From: Armatimonadaceae bacterium
GTDB lineage: Bacteria > Armatimonadota > Armatimonadia > Armatimonadales > Armatimonadaceae
Assembly (NCBI GenBank): GCA_030446525.1
Contig: JAUJNC010000051.1
Coordinates: 1 to 29,031 of the forward strand
DNA length: 29,031 nucleotides
Reading direction: 5' to 3'
The notes below the pieces were generated by a model. It saw nothing but the letters and a program-made list of their open reading frames with translations, searched no databases and was not told the DNA's origin. The position numbers and the translations under genes were made by a program. Of the stretch, positions 1-8,189 are shown piece by piece (within the stretch, counting starts at the first letter, position 1; every line of letters begins with the position of its first letter).

Positions 1-168
1 CTGGTGAGCCCTAAGGAACAGTACAGTAAGCGGCGGGGCATCACGATGGGCAAGAACGATCTGTGGATCGCCGCAGCCGCTCACGTCAGTGGCGCGACGC
101 TGCTCACCACCGACGAGGACTTCGATCACCTGGAGCCGGTGTTCCTGAGGTGCGAACGGATTCGGTGA
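1..168 (+). CDS. PIN-domain (VapC-like) toxin, C-terminal part only
   Basis: The window opens inside this gene; 55 codons remain before a TGA at 166-168. The visible peptide has the two C-terminal acidic motifs of PIN-domain ribonucleases: NDLWIAA (residues 19-25 of the fragment), then TTDEDFDHL (36-44). In the family these aspartates help bind the metal ions that cut RNA, and most such proteins are toxins paired with a small antitoxin. The N-terminal DxN motif and any antitoxin lie to the left of the window. The gene converges on the zinc-ribbon gene that stops at 223. A second PIN gene occurs at 16594. The fold assignment is fairly safe; the toxin role is inferred. Confidence 0.72.
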   Translation: MVSPKEQYSKRRGITMGKNDLWIAAAAHVSGATLLTTDEDFDHLEPVFLRCERIR

Positions 169-222
169 CCATTCGGTCATCGCACTCGCTGGCACAGCGG
201 CGAAGGCAGAATCTATGCCCGC

Positions 223-462
223 TCAGAAATCCTCTTCCTGGATCGCGGCGACCCGTTCCGGTTCGTCGCAGGCCAGGGCATGCGCCGGGTCCATCACCCA
301 GAACTCGGCGTAGCCGCAGTCCTGGCAAAGGATCGCTTTCATGCCTACCCGGCGAAGGGAATGGTGCGTGTCGTCGTCCACATGGAAGGCCATGTTCTGC
401 TCCAGGCGGGCCGGGACCAGCTTCGTCCCCCCGCACCGCGCGCATTCTTTGCTCGCTGTCAT
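223..462 (-). CDS. Small zinc-ribbon protein (79 aa) at the end of the sdh operon
   Basis: This 79-residue protein begins MTASKECARCGG and has two CxxC knuckles (CARC near residue 8, CQDC near 46) followed by GYAEFWVMD. That layout fits a small zinc ribbon, a fold of many short nucleic-acid-binding or assembly proteins; the cellular role is unknown. The ATG at 462 has a strong GGGAGGA site about 6 bases upstream, which decides the start. Only 38 bases separate it from the sdhB stop, and that gap is almost filled by a 26-base palindrome (475-500), so it may be co-transcribed with sdhCAB or separated from it by that hairpin. Confidence 0.68.
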   Translation of the reverse strand: MTASKECARCGGTKLVPARLEQNMAFHVDDDTHHSLRRVGMKAILCQDCGYAEFWVMDPAHALACDEPERVAAIQEEDF

Positions 463-474
463 ACTGTCCTCCCG

Positions 475-500
475 AGCCGAGGGGTTGAAACCCCTCGGCT
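475..500. repeat. 26-base palindrome with GGTTGAAACC core between sdhB and the zinc-ribbon gene
   Basis: The arms AGCCGAGGGG and CCCCTCGGCT pair perfectly around TTGAAA. The hairpin abuts the sdhB stop codon (501-503) and sits just upstream of the ribosome-binding site of the next gene. Related cores occur at 10483-10500, 18138-18150 and 18258-18279, so it looks like a member of a dispersed REP-like family. It could also act as an intercistronic terminator or processing site. No T-run follows it on either strand. Confidence 0.65.
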
Positions 501-1247
501 TTAACCCACCGGCTTTCTTCGCGGAACCAATATCTGGATCAGTTTGCGGACCGGGTCGTAGAAATCGTCCACCACGCGTTCCTTCAGCGGGATGATCGCG
601 TTGTCCGTGATGTGGATGTCTTCGGGGCACACCTCGGTGCAGCATTTGGTGATATTGCAGTAGCCGATGCCCAGCTCGTCCTTGAGCAGCTTCGTCCGCG
701 AAACCGAATCGAGCGGGTGCATCTCCAGGCTGGCGACCCGGACGAGGAAGCGCGGCCCGGCGAAGACATCGTGTTTGCCGTGGTCGCGCAAAACGTGGCA
801 GACGTTCTGGCACAGGAAGCACTCGATGCACTTGCGGAACTCCTGCACCCGGTTGACATCCTCCTGCCGCATCTTCCAGTCGGTGTCGGGCTTCGGGGTG
901 AACGGCGGGATCTTTTTGTTGACCTTGTAGTTCCAGGACACGTCGGTCACCAGGTCTTTGATCACCGGGAACGACTTCAGCGGGCGCACCGTGATCGGCT
1001 GCGTCGTGTCCAGCGCGTCCATTCGCGTTTTGCACATCAGGCGCGGCTTGCCGTTGACCTCCGCCGAGCACGAGCCGCACTTGGCCGCCTTGCAGTTCCA
1101 GCGGATCGCCAGATCCGACGCCTGGCCGGCCTGGATGCGGAACATGGCGTCGAGAACGACCATGCCCGGCTCGATGGGAACGGTGTACGCCACCTCTTTG
1201 CCCCCCGCGGCGTCGCCCCGGAACACCTGAAATGTTGCGTCGGCCAT
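501..1247 (-). CDS. sdhB: Succinate dehydrogenase/fumarate reductase iron-sulfur subunit
   Basis: This 248-residue protein is the electron-transfer subunit of complex II, carrying electrons from the flavin of SdhA to quinone. The N-terminal ferredoxin domain has C52, C57, C60 and C72 for the [2Fe-2S] cluster. The C-terminal domain has CIECFLCQNVC (C140, C143, C146, C150), then C197, C202/C203 and C207, the expected ligands for [4Fe-4S] and [3Fe-4S] clusters. The ATG at 1247 has AAGGAG nine bases upstream. It lies 6 bases after sdhA and is translated with it. The sequence is closest in style to the soluble partner of mycobacterial-type Sdh1 enzymes. All cluster cysteines are present, so it should be functional. 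Confidence 0.95.
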   Translation of the reverse strand: MADATFQVFRGDAAGGKEVAYTVPIEPGMVVLDAMFRIQAGQASDLAIRWNCKAAKCGSCSAEVNGKPRLMCKTRMDALDTTQPITVRPLKSFPVIKDLVTDVSWNYKVNKKIPPFTPKPDTDWKMRQEDVNRVQEFRKCIECFLCQNVCHVLRDHGKHDVFAGPRFLVRVASLEMHPLDSVSRTKLLKDELGIGYCNITKCCTEVCPEDIHITDNAIIPLKERVVDDFYDPVRKLIQILVPRRKPVG

Positions 1248-1253
1248 TGTTTT

Positions 1254-3056
1254 TTACTCCTTCCCGGCGGCGATGATGCGCTGCTTCTTCGCCTCTTCGC
1301 GCGCGGGCTGCAGATCCTTCTGCTCGGCCAGGATGTTCTTCAGCTCTTCCGGCAGCGGCGGCAGCGGGGTTTGCTCCACCGTCATCGCGCCGTCCGGCGC
1401 GCGCCGGATCGTGGACGTCACCCTGCCTTGCTTCGGGTCGAGGTCGGGGTAGTCGATGCGGCTGTGCGCGCCCCGGCTTTCCTTGCGTACGGCGGCCGAA
1501 AGCGCGATGGCTTCGGACACGATGAGCAGGTTGTCCAGGTCGCGCGCGAGGTGCCAGCCGGGGTTGTACAGGCGGGAGCCTTCGACCCGAACGTTCCTCG
1601 CCCGTTCCTTCAGCTCCCCGATCCGGGCGAGGCCGGTCTGCAGGTCTTCCTCGTTGCGGAAGATTCCCACGTACGTGTGCATGGCGTCCTGCAGCGCCCG
1701 CTGGACCTCATACGGGTTCTCGCCCCCGGCCTGCTCGAACGGCGCGGTCATCTCGCGCGCGGCCGCCTCGACCTGCCGCGGGTCGACGGCCGGGGACCCG
1801 GCCTGTTCTTTGGCAAACAGGGCCGCACTCAGCCCCGCACGGCGGCCGAACACCAGCAGGTCGGACAGCGAGTTGCCGCCGAGCCGGTTGGCGCCGTGCA
1901 TGCCCCCCGCGGTCTCGCCCGCCGCGAACAGGCCCGGCACGGTGCTCTGCGCGCTGTCGGCGTCGACCTTGACGCCGCCCATCACGTAGTGCACGGTCGG
2001 GCCGACCTCCATGGGCTGGCGGGTGATGTCGACGTCCGCCAGGTCCTTGAACTGGTGGTACATAGACGGCAGCTTCTTTTGCACCGTCTCCGGGTGCTTG
2101 TGGGACACGTCGAGGAAGCAGCCCCCGTGCTCCGTGCCGCGCCCTTCGCGGACCTCGGTGTAGATGGCGCGGGCGACCACGTCGCGGGTCGAAAGCTCCA
2201 GCCGGTCCGGGTCGTAGCGGGCCATGAACCGCTCCCCGTCCTTGTTGGTCAGGAGGCCCCCTTCGCCGCGCACGGCCTCGGTGACGAGGATGCCCATGAC
2301 GCCGGGGGGCCACACCATGCCGGTCGGGTGGAACTGCACGAACTCCATGTCGATCAGGTCGGCGCCCGCCTCGTAGGCCAGCGCTTGGCCGTCGCCCGTG
2401 TACTCCCACGAGTTCGACGTTATTTTATAAGCCTTCCCGATCCCGCCGGTCGCCAGCACGACGGCCTTGGCCTTGAAGACGACGAAGCGCCCCTGCTCAC
2501 GCCAGTAGCCGAACGCCCCGGCGACCGGGGCGGACGCCGCCCGCGGGTCACCATCTTTCAGCAGCCGCGTGACCGTGCATTCCATGTACACGTCGATGCC
2601 CTGGTGGACGCCTTTATCCTGCAGGGTGCGGATCATCTCCAGGCCGGTGCGGTCGCCGACGTGGCACAGCCGCCGGAACTGGTGGCCGCCGAAGTCGCGC
2701 TGCAGGATGTCGCCGGAGGGGGTCCGGTCGAACAGCGCCCCCCACTCCTGCAGCTCGCGGACCCGTTTGGGGGCTTCCTGGGCATGGAGCTGGGCCATGC
2801 GCCAGTTGTTCATCGACTTCCCGCCCATCATCGTGTCGTAGAAGTGCGTCTGCCAGCTGTCCTGCGTATCCACATTGGCCATCGCCGCCGCGACCCCGCC
2901 CTCGGCCATGACCGTGTGCGCCTTGCCCAGCAGCGACTTGCACACCAGGCCGACGGACGCCCCCTGCGCCGACGCCTCGATCGCCGCCCGCAGCCCCGCG
3001 CCGCCCGCCCCGACCACCAGCACGTCGTGCTCGTGCGTCTCGTAGCGCTCGGTCAT
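1254..3056 (-). CDS. sdhA: Succinate dehydrogenase/fumarate reductase flavoprotein subunit
   Basis: This 600-residue catalytic subunit of complex II oxidises succinate to fumarate using covalently bound FAD. The Rossmann motif VVGAGGAGLRAA is at residues 14-25. H47 in AHTVMAEGG is the expected covalent FAD attachment site. FVQFHPTG, RGEGGLLTN and ANRLGGNSLSDLLVFG are standard active-site and FAD-domain motifs. I chose the ATG at 3056 because it overlaps the sdhC stop as ATGA, implying translational coupling; a GTG at 3068 is an alternative that adds four residues. The gene is intact and near the usual family length. Confidence 0.95.
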   Translation of the reverse strand: MTERYETHEHDVLVVGAGGAGLRAAIEASAQGASVGLVCKSLLGKAHTVMAEGGVAAAMANVDTQDSWQTHFYDTMMGGKSMNNWRMAQLHAQEAPKRVRELQEWGALFDRTPSGDILQRDFGGHQFRRLCHVGDRTGLEMIRTLQDKGVHQGIDVYMECTVTRLLKDGDPRAASAPVAGAFGYWREQGRFVVFKAKAVVLATGGIGKAYKITSNSWEYTGDGQALAYEAGADLIDMEFVQFHPTGMVWPPGVMGILVTEAVRGEGGLLTNKDGERFMARYDPDRLELSTRDVVARAIYTEVREGRGTEHGGCFLDVSHKHPETVQKKLPSMYHQFKDLADVDITRQPMEVGPTVHYVMGGVKVDADSAQSTVPGLFAAGETAGGMHGANRLGGNSLSDLLVFGRRAGLSAALFAKEQAGSPAVDPRQVEAAAREMTAPFEQAGGENPYEVQRALQDAMHTYVGIFRNEEDLQTGLARIGELKERARNVRVEGSRLYNPGWHLARDLDNLLIVSEAIALSAAVRKESRGAHSRIDYPDLDPKQGRVTSTIRRAPDGAMTVEQTPLPPLPEELKNILAEQKDLQPAREEAKKQRIIAAGKE

Positions 3057-3829
3057 AGGATCCCCCACGTGTTCAGGTCGCGCACGGCGCCGGTCGCCAG
3101 CAGCCGGATATACAGATCAGTGAGGCAGACGGAGAACAGGCTGAGCCAGGCCCACTGCATGTGGCGCGCGTTGAACCGGCTGACCACCCCCCAGGCCTTG
3201 GCCTGGCCGACCGCGCACGAGAAGCAGTCGGACCTGCCGCCGACCAGATGCCGCAGCGAATGGCAGCCCAGGGTGTAGCCCGTAAGCAGGCAGACATTGA
3301 CCAGCATGATGAGGGACCCGACGCCCACGCCGAGCCGCCCGTTCCAAACAAAGGCGTGGCCGACGTCGTACCAGAGCAGCAGCAGCGCGAGGAGAGCGAG
3401 GTACAGGAAATAGCGATGGAGGTTCTGGACCAGGAACGGCAATTGCGTCTCGCCGCAGTAGCTTTTGCGCGCCTCGCCGACCGCGCAGCCGGGCGGGTCG
3501 GCGAAGAAAGCGCGGTAGTACGCCTTGCGGTAGTAGTAGCACGTGCCGCGAAAGCCGGCCACGACAGTCAGCGCGATGATCGCCGCCGGGAAGACGTAGC
3601 CCTCGATCAGGAGAAAATCCGGCGAGTAGAAGGGGGACAAATACGGCCCCCACCGGTAATTGGTACCCTGGAAGGCTGCCCAGGTGGCGTACCCGCCCAG
3701 CACCCCCAGACCCGCGACCACCGACAGCCACTCGACCCACCAGGCATCCCGTCGCCCGGTCGCGCCCAACCCGCCCTTCGTCGGGCGCGGCAACTCCGCC
3801 CCACGCTCCGCCACTGGTGAATGGGCCAT
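3053..3829 (-). CDS. Succinate dehydrogenase membrane subunit, five-helix, mycobacterial Sdh1-like
   Basis: This 258-residue membrane protein begins the sdh operon and should anchor SdhAB and reduce quinone. Five hydrophobic segments can be seen, near residues 30-53, 72-100, 138-161, 166-193 and 223-247, so it is a single large anchor rather than separate SdhC and SdhD. Between helices 4 and 5 lies a Cys/His cluster: C189, H190, H194, C202 and C205 (GCHSLRH, then SDCFSC). The general form recalls the SdhC of mycobacterial Sdh1, for which a membrane-embedded Rieske-type centre has been reported; transfer of that feature here is inference. AAGGAGG lies six bases before the ATG at 3829. Family assignment is firm; the exact type is less so. 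Confidence 0.82.
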   Translation of the reverse strand: MAHSPVAERGAELPRPTKGGLGATGRRDAWWVEWLSVVAGLGVLGGYATWAAFQGTNYRWGPYLSPFYSPDFLLIEGYVFPAAIIALTVVAGFRGTCYYYRKAYYRAFFADPPGCAVGEARKSYCGETQLPFLVQNLHRYFLYLALLALLLLWYDVGHAFVWNGRLGVGVGSLIMLVNVCLLTGYTLGCHSLRHLVGGRSDCFSCAVGQAKAWGVVSRFNARHMQWAWLSLFSVCLTDLYIRLLATGAVRDLNTWGIL

Positions 3830-3922
3830 GCCGTCCTCCTTGACTGACTTACTATGGTTCCTACGGGGCCATTCGTCGCCCCGACAGGCATTTCCTGCCG
3901 GCCAGGGTTTCTATCGAAGAAT

Positions 3923-4762
3923 CTATGGCTCCGCCAGCAGCTCGTCCCAGCTCTCCACATCCAGCAGCCGTTCGGTCAGCAGTTCCAGCCGCTCGACCGT
4001 GGTGATGGCATCGAGCGCCGCCCGCGTCTGCGCCGACGGCGGGCCGAAACGCTTGCCGCCTATACGGAGCAGGATCGCCCGCGCTTCCGCGGCGCGTCCC
4101 TCCTCCAGAATCGCCTGATAGGTGACCGACTCTTTCATGTCTCGCACTCCTTGCAGCAGTTGTTCTGTGACACTCCTGGGGTAGCGCAGCCCCATCAGCA
4201 CGTACGTCGCCGTCCAGAGCAGCCCCGCCTCGTCCGGCGGCGCCTCCTGACGGATCCGCGCCTCCATGCGCCGGATCACGCCCGGCAGCGTTTCGCGCGA
4301 AACATCCGCCAGCGGGGCCATAGGCAAGGTACCCAGGCCGCCCGACAGTACTTCCTCCACCGGCTTCCGCCACGCGCGCACCACCTGATACGCGAACTCC
4401 AGATAGCGGCGGCCGTCCGGAAGCCGGTGCTCAACCACGCCCGTCATCTCCGGGCCGTCCGCCTCCGGCCGGAGCAGCACGACCAGGCTTTGCACCGGCA
4501 GGCCGTGACGCTGACCCAACAGCACGCTGTACTGCAACGTGCGCTCCCCCAACCCGCGGTCGTAGCCCGCCTGAAACTCCAGATGCACCAGCCAGGGGGA
4601 AGGGTCTCGAACACGCAAAATCTTGTCCGCGGCGGCGGTGACGGTCGAGAGATCGGCGTCAATCACGTCCACACTCGCCGCGGTCAGACCGACGTATTCC
4701 AGCCAGTCGCCGGGCTGCGTTTCCACCAGATGCTTGGTCGTCGCATCAAAGGGCTTGGACAA
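3923..4762 (-). CDS. Rpn/YhgA-like PD-(D/E)XK nuclease family protein (DUF4351-type)
   Basis: This 279-residue protein resembles the Rpn/DUF4351 group of restriction-endonuclease-fold proteins. Residues 25-70 hold ASVDVIDADLSTV and, further on, WLVHLEFQAGYD; the D and E-x-Q elements are where these proteins keep their metal-binding residues. The C-terminus (ERLLDVESWDELLAE) is the helical ending common in DUF4351 proteins. Members are recombination-promoting nucleases in E. coli and occur in many copies in cyanobacteria, Planctomycetes and Armatimonadota; the role here is unknown. The start is a TTG at 4762 with GGAAGG upstream and a TGCTATAAT extended -10 at 4786-4794. It is divergent from the SBBP gene. 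Confidence 0.72.
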   Translation of the reverse strand: MSKPFDATTKHLVETQPGDWLEYVGLTAASVDVIDADLSTVTAAADKILRVRDPSPWLVHLEFQAGYDRGLGERTLQYSVLLGQRHGLPVQSLVVLLRPEADGPEMTGVVEHRLPDGRRYLEFAYQVVRAWRKPVEEVLSGGLGTLPMAPLADVSRETLPGVIRRMEARIRQEAPPDEAGLLWTATYVLMGLRYPRSVTEQLLQGVRDMKESVTYQAILEEGRAAEARAILLRIGGKRFGPPSAQTRAALDAITTVERLELLTERLLDVESWDELLAEP

Positions 4763-4785
4763 AGCTACGAACCTTCCTCAACCGG

Positions 4786-4794
4786 ATTATAGCA
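4786..4794 (-). promoter_or_regulatory. Extended -10 promoter element (TGCTATAAT) for the DUF4351-type gene
   Basis: On the minus strand the sequence reads TGCTATAAT, a TATAAT hexamer (4786-4791) with an upstream TG, 24 bases before the TTG start codon. No good -35 hexamer is visible. The same nonamer occurs upstream of the genes at 16346 and 26183. Confidence 0.55.
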
Positions 4795-4947
4795 CAAAGG
4801 CGTGCCCGTGCCGACGCCGCGATCATCACGCTGCCCGGTCGCCCCTGATCCTCCGGCCCGCCGACGGAACATGGTGCGTCTTGTGGTCGTCATAAATCTG
4901 GTACCCGCCTGGCTTCGCGCCGGCGGGTGGAACAGGAGCGAAAAGGC

Positions 4948-6642
4948 ATGCGAAATACGAGGCGTTTTTTCTTCCTTGTGGTGCTGGGTTGCGCCACGCT
5001 GCTGGCGGGGCACGGCCTCCCCGCCCCGGCCCAGCCACTGACCGCCTGGGTCGCCCGCTATAGTGGCATCACTGGTCCCAACAGCGATGACTACGCTTAT
5101 GATCTTGCGGTGGACGCTTCCGGCAACGTGTACGTGACCGGTCAGTCCGCCGGGTTTAATTTCAACTTCGACTACGCGACGATCAAGTATGACGCCAGTG
5201 GCGCCCCGGCGTGGATCCGACGCTACAACGGGCCGGAAAACTCCCGGGATGCGGCGATCGCCCTTGCCATTGACAGCGCGGGCAACGTGTACGTGACGGG
5301 AACCTCCGGTAGCGACTACGCGACGATCAAGTACGACGCGGACGGAAACCAGCTCTGGGTCGCACGCTACAACGCGGGTGCCTCCGGTCCGTTGGGTGGG
5401 GCCCGTGCTCTCGCGGTGGATAGTTCGGGCAACGTGTACGTGACCGGATCGTCCGATGGGTCTAGCACAAGCTTTGACTACGCGACGATCAAGTACGACA
5501 CCCATGGCAATATGCTTTGGATTGCCCGCTACAACGGGCCGGGCAATACCCGTGATAGCGCTCGCGCTGTCGCCATCGATAACGCGGGCAATGTGTACGT
5601 GACCGGCACGACCGGAACGCAACCTATATCCGGCCAAGGTGGCGACTACGCGACGATCAAGTACGACGCGGACGGAAACCAACTCTGGGTCGCACGCTAT
5701 AACGGTCCGAGCATTTCGAGCCCGTTCGGTGAATCTGCCCGCGACATCGCCGTCGATAACTCCGGCAATGTGTACGTGACCGGGTTCTCTGATGCGACCG
5801 GCACTGGCTTCAGAGGTTATGACTACGCGACGATCAAATATGACGCGGACGGCAACGAGATTTGGGTCGCCCGCTACAACGGGCCGGGTAACGGCCTCGA
5901 TGAACCCTCCGCCCTGGCCCTCGATGGCACGGGCAATGTTTACGTAACAGGGGAGTCTACTGGGGCCGGCACAGCTACTGACTACGCGACGATCAAGTAC
6001 GACGCGGACGGTAATGAACTCTGGGTTGCACGCTACAACGGGCCGCGCACCGGGGAACCTCAGAATACCGATCGTGCACGCGCCCTTGCGCTCGATAGCG
6101 CGGGTAATGTGTACGTAACCGGAGAATCTTGGGGCCTCCCCAGCACCGGCCTTAACTACGTGACGGTTAAGTACCACGCGGGCGGCGGCCAGCTCTGGGT
6201 CGCACGCTACACCGGCGGATTCTTCGATATTCCCAGCGCTATCGCTCTTGACGCAGGCGGCAACGTGTACGTGACCGGCCAGTCCCGTTTGGTCGGCATG
6301 GGCTACCAGGATTACGCGACAATCAAGTACGCGGCGACGCCCAACCTGCGGCTGTCAGTAACCGACAGCCGGCGCACAGAGGACGGCGCCGGGATCACGC
6401 TTCGGTTGGACAACGCGGGCGACGCCGATGCCACCCGGGTGCAGATCGCCAGCGCCACGCTGGCCGATGTTGAAGCCGACGGTTTGCCGCAGGGCCTGCC
6501 CGACATCCCGGCGAACGGTTCGGCGACCGCGATGCTGCGCTTCGCAGGAAGCTTCACACCTGGCGCACGGGCGTTGCTGCGGGTGCAAGGCAGCTTCAAC
6601 GGCGGCACGTTCACGGCCAGCCGGCTGGTCACCGTCCCGTAA
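4948..6642 (+). CDS. Secreted SBBP-repeat beta-propeller protein with C-terminal Ig-like domain
   Basis: The 564-residue product starts at the ATG at 4948, which has AGGAGCG upstream; a GTG at 4927 is possible but less likely. MRNTRRFFFLVVLGCATLLAG is a signal peptide, with likely cleavage after APAQP. Eight SBBP-type repeats follow (about residues 35-465), each 49-59 residues with the pattern DYATIKYDADGNxLWVARYNGP ... LAxDSxGNVYVTG. These repeats are expected to build a beta-propeller. The last 95 residues (LRLSVTDSRRTEDG to the end) look like an Ig-fold or CARDB-like domain. No anchor is visible, so it is probably released or surface-associated. Its partner is unknown. The gene is clean and complete. 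Confidence 0.85.
   Translation: MRNTRRFFFLVVLGCATLLAGHGLPAPAQPLTAWVARYSGITGPNSDDYAYDLAVDASGNVYVTGQSAGFNFNFDYATIKYDASGAPAWIRRYNGPENSRDAAIALAIDSAGNVYVTGTSGSDYATIKYDADGNQLWVARYNAGASGPLGGARALAVDSSGNVYVTGSSDGSSTSFDYATIKYDTHGNMLWIARYNGPGNTRDSARAVAIDNAGNVYVTGTTGTQPISGQGGDYATIKYDADGNQLWVARYNGPSISSPFGESARDIAVDNSGNVYVTGFSDATGTGFRGYDYATIKYDADGNEIWVARYNGPGNGLDEPSALALDGTGNVYVTGESTGAGTATDYATIKYDADGNELWVARYNGPRTGEPQNTDRARALALDSAGNVYVTGESWGLPSTGLNYVTVKYHAGGGQLWVARYTGGFFDIPSAIALDAGGNVYVTGQSRLVGMGYQDYATIKYAATPNLRLSVTDSRRTEDGAGITLRLDNAGDADATRVQIASATLADVEADGLPQGLPDIPANGSATAMLRFAGSFTPGARALLRVQGSFNGGTFTASRLVTVP
5171..6336 (+). repeat. Eight tandem coding repeats of about 145-180 bp in the SBBP gene
   Basis: The nearly invariant unit GACTACGCGACGATCAAGTA recurs, with small changes, at about 5171, 5317, 5477, 5644, 5821, 5983, 6154 and 6313. 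Each copy encodes DYATIKYD or a close variant. A second conserved block, encoding GNVYVTG, lies just upstream of each. Between the blocks the spacer varies in length and sequence. This is the DNA counterpart of the protein repeat. Confidence 0.8.
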
Positions 6643-6862
6643 GCGTGGGCGGCGGGGGTGCAGTTCGGTTTATGGCGGCACCGCTGCCGGGCCGAGGAAC
6701 GACCCGCATTATAATCCGGACACACACCCGAGGGCGGGGAGGCGGAAGGCCGCGCCTTGTTGAATTACTAGGGCGAAGGGAGGCCGGCTGATTCCTCCGC
6801 CGAGGTAACACCCGCTCCGTCTCCGGCGGCCGGGTGCCCGGCGGTTCCCGGCGCCATTAGCT
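6643..6862. promoter_or_regulatory. Intergenic region with a TATAAT box upstream of the glucarate cluster
   Basis: The 220 bases between the SBBP gene and glucarate dehydratase contain a TATAAT on the plus strand at 6710-6715, with no convincing -35. A GC-rich stretch with inverted symmetry (around 6818-6850, GGCCGGGTGCCCGG) precedes the ATG at 6863. I see no strong ribosome-binding site before that ATG. No coding frame is credible here. Confidence 0.4.
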
Positions 6863-8163
6863 ATGAAGATTGTAGACATGCGGGTTACGCCGATCGCCCT
6901 CGTGGACCCGCCGCTGCGGTCGGCGTTCGGGCTGCACGCGCCGTACGCGCTGCGCACGATCGTGGAGCTGGTCACGGACGACGGGCTGGTCGGGATCTAG
7001 CGAGACGCACGGGGGCGACGTCGTCGTCCAGGACCTGGAGGCGGCGCGGCCCCTCGTCGTGGGCATGGACCCCTACCAGCTTTCCGGGCTGGAGTATACG
7101 CTGAGCGGCGGGGAACAGGCGACGCTGAAGAGCCGTCGCGCGGGCGCCCGGACGTGCAGCCGTGGGAGGGCAAGCTCCGCTCGCCGGCGCGCACCTTCGG
7201 GGCGCTCGAGGTGGCGTGTCTGGACCTGGTCGGCCAGGCCGCGGGACGCCCGCTGTGCGACGTGCTCGGCGGCCGCTTCCGCGACACCGTCCCGTTCTCG
7301 GCCTATCTGTTCTACAAGCATACCGGCGCGGGGGCGAGGACGGACTGGCGAAGGAGAACCGGGCCGCCCAGACGCGCGACGACTTTCTCGTCCGCCAGGC
7401 GCTTTCTGCCGAGGAGATGGTGGCGCAGGCGCAGGAGATGTGCGCCTGCTACGGGTTCCAGTCCGTCAAGCTGAAGGGGGGCGTGCTGCCGCCCGACGAG
7501 GAGGTGCGCACGATCTTCGCCCTGCGCGAGGCGTTCGGGCCGGACGCGCCGCTGCGGATCGATCCCAACGCCGCCTGGAGCGTGGAGACGGCCGTGGCGT
7601 GCGGCAGGCAGATGGCGGGAGTGCTGGAGTACTACGAGGACCCGGTGAAGGGCAAGGAGGCCATGGCCGACGTGGCGCGGCAGGTCGCGATGCCGCTCGC
7701 GACCAACATGTGCTGCGTTTCGTTCGCCGACCTGCCCGAGACGCTCCGGCTCGGTTCGGTCCAGATCCTGCTCTCCGACCACCACATCTGGGGCGGCCTG
7801 CTGAACTCGGTCAGGCTGGGCCAAGATATGCCAGACCTGGGACCTGGGCCTTTCCATGCACTCCAACAGCCACCTGGGCATCTCCCTGCTGGCGATGACC
7901 CACCTGGCGGCGGCGGTCCCCAACCTGACCTACGCCTGCGACACGCACTACCCGTGGCAGGTCGAAGAGGTGATCGAGGGGGCAAGCGCGTGTTCCGGGA
8001 CGGCTCGCTCCCGGTCCCCACGGAGCCGGGCCTGGGCGCGAAGCTGGACTACGACGCCCTGGCGCGGCTGCATGAAAACTACCAGCGCGCCGGCCTGGGC
8101 CACCGCGACGACGTGGTCGAGATGCAGAAGATCGAGCCGGGCTGGAGACCGCGCGTGTGGTAA
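6863..8163 (+). pseudogene. gudD: Glucarate dehydratase (enolase superfamily), split by five frameshifts
   Basis: Joining the frames gives about 430 residues of a glucarate dehydratase, which turns D-glucarate into 5-keto-4-deoxy-D-glucarate. Start is MKIVDMRVTPIAL at 6863. Recognisable parts are FGALEVACLDLVGQAAGRPL, the KxK base in SVKLKGG, metal ligands in RIDPNAAW, YYEDP and TNMC, SDHHIWGG, and the catalytic histidine in MHSNSHLG. All key residues survive. The frame shifts near 7000 (a TAG appears), 7135, 7335, 7820 and 7978; those at 7335 and 7978 fall in runs of G. As written it would not make one protein; intact residues suggest sequence errors more than decay. It is the first gene of the sugar-acid cluster. 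Confidence 0.82.
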
Positions 8164-8189
8164 ATCCTTCTTCACAGGAAAACAAAACG

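Noticed and set aside
475..500. GTTGAAAC sequence resembling the end of some CRISPR repeats
   Set aside because: There is no regular array of repeats and spacers; the sequence is part of a palindrome.
612..3278. 888-codon open frame on the plus strand opposite the sdh genes
   Set aside because: It lies antisense to clear SdhA and SdhB genes with all cofactor motifs; its protein has no recognisable domain and the low-complexity look of a GC-rich shadow frame.
4765..6177. 470-codon minus-strand frame with repeated DRRVV and GHVHIA units
   Set aside because: The repeats mirror the SBBP repeats on the plus strand, and it has no signal peptide or known domain.
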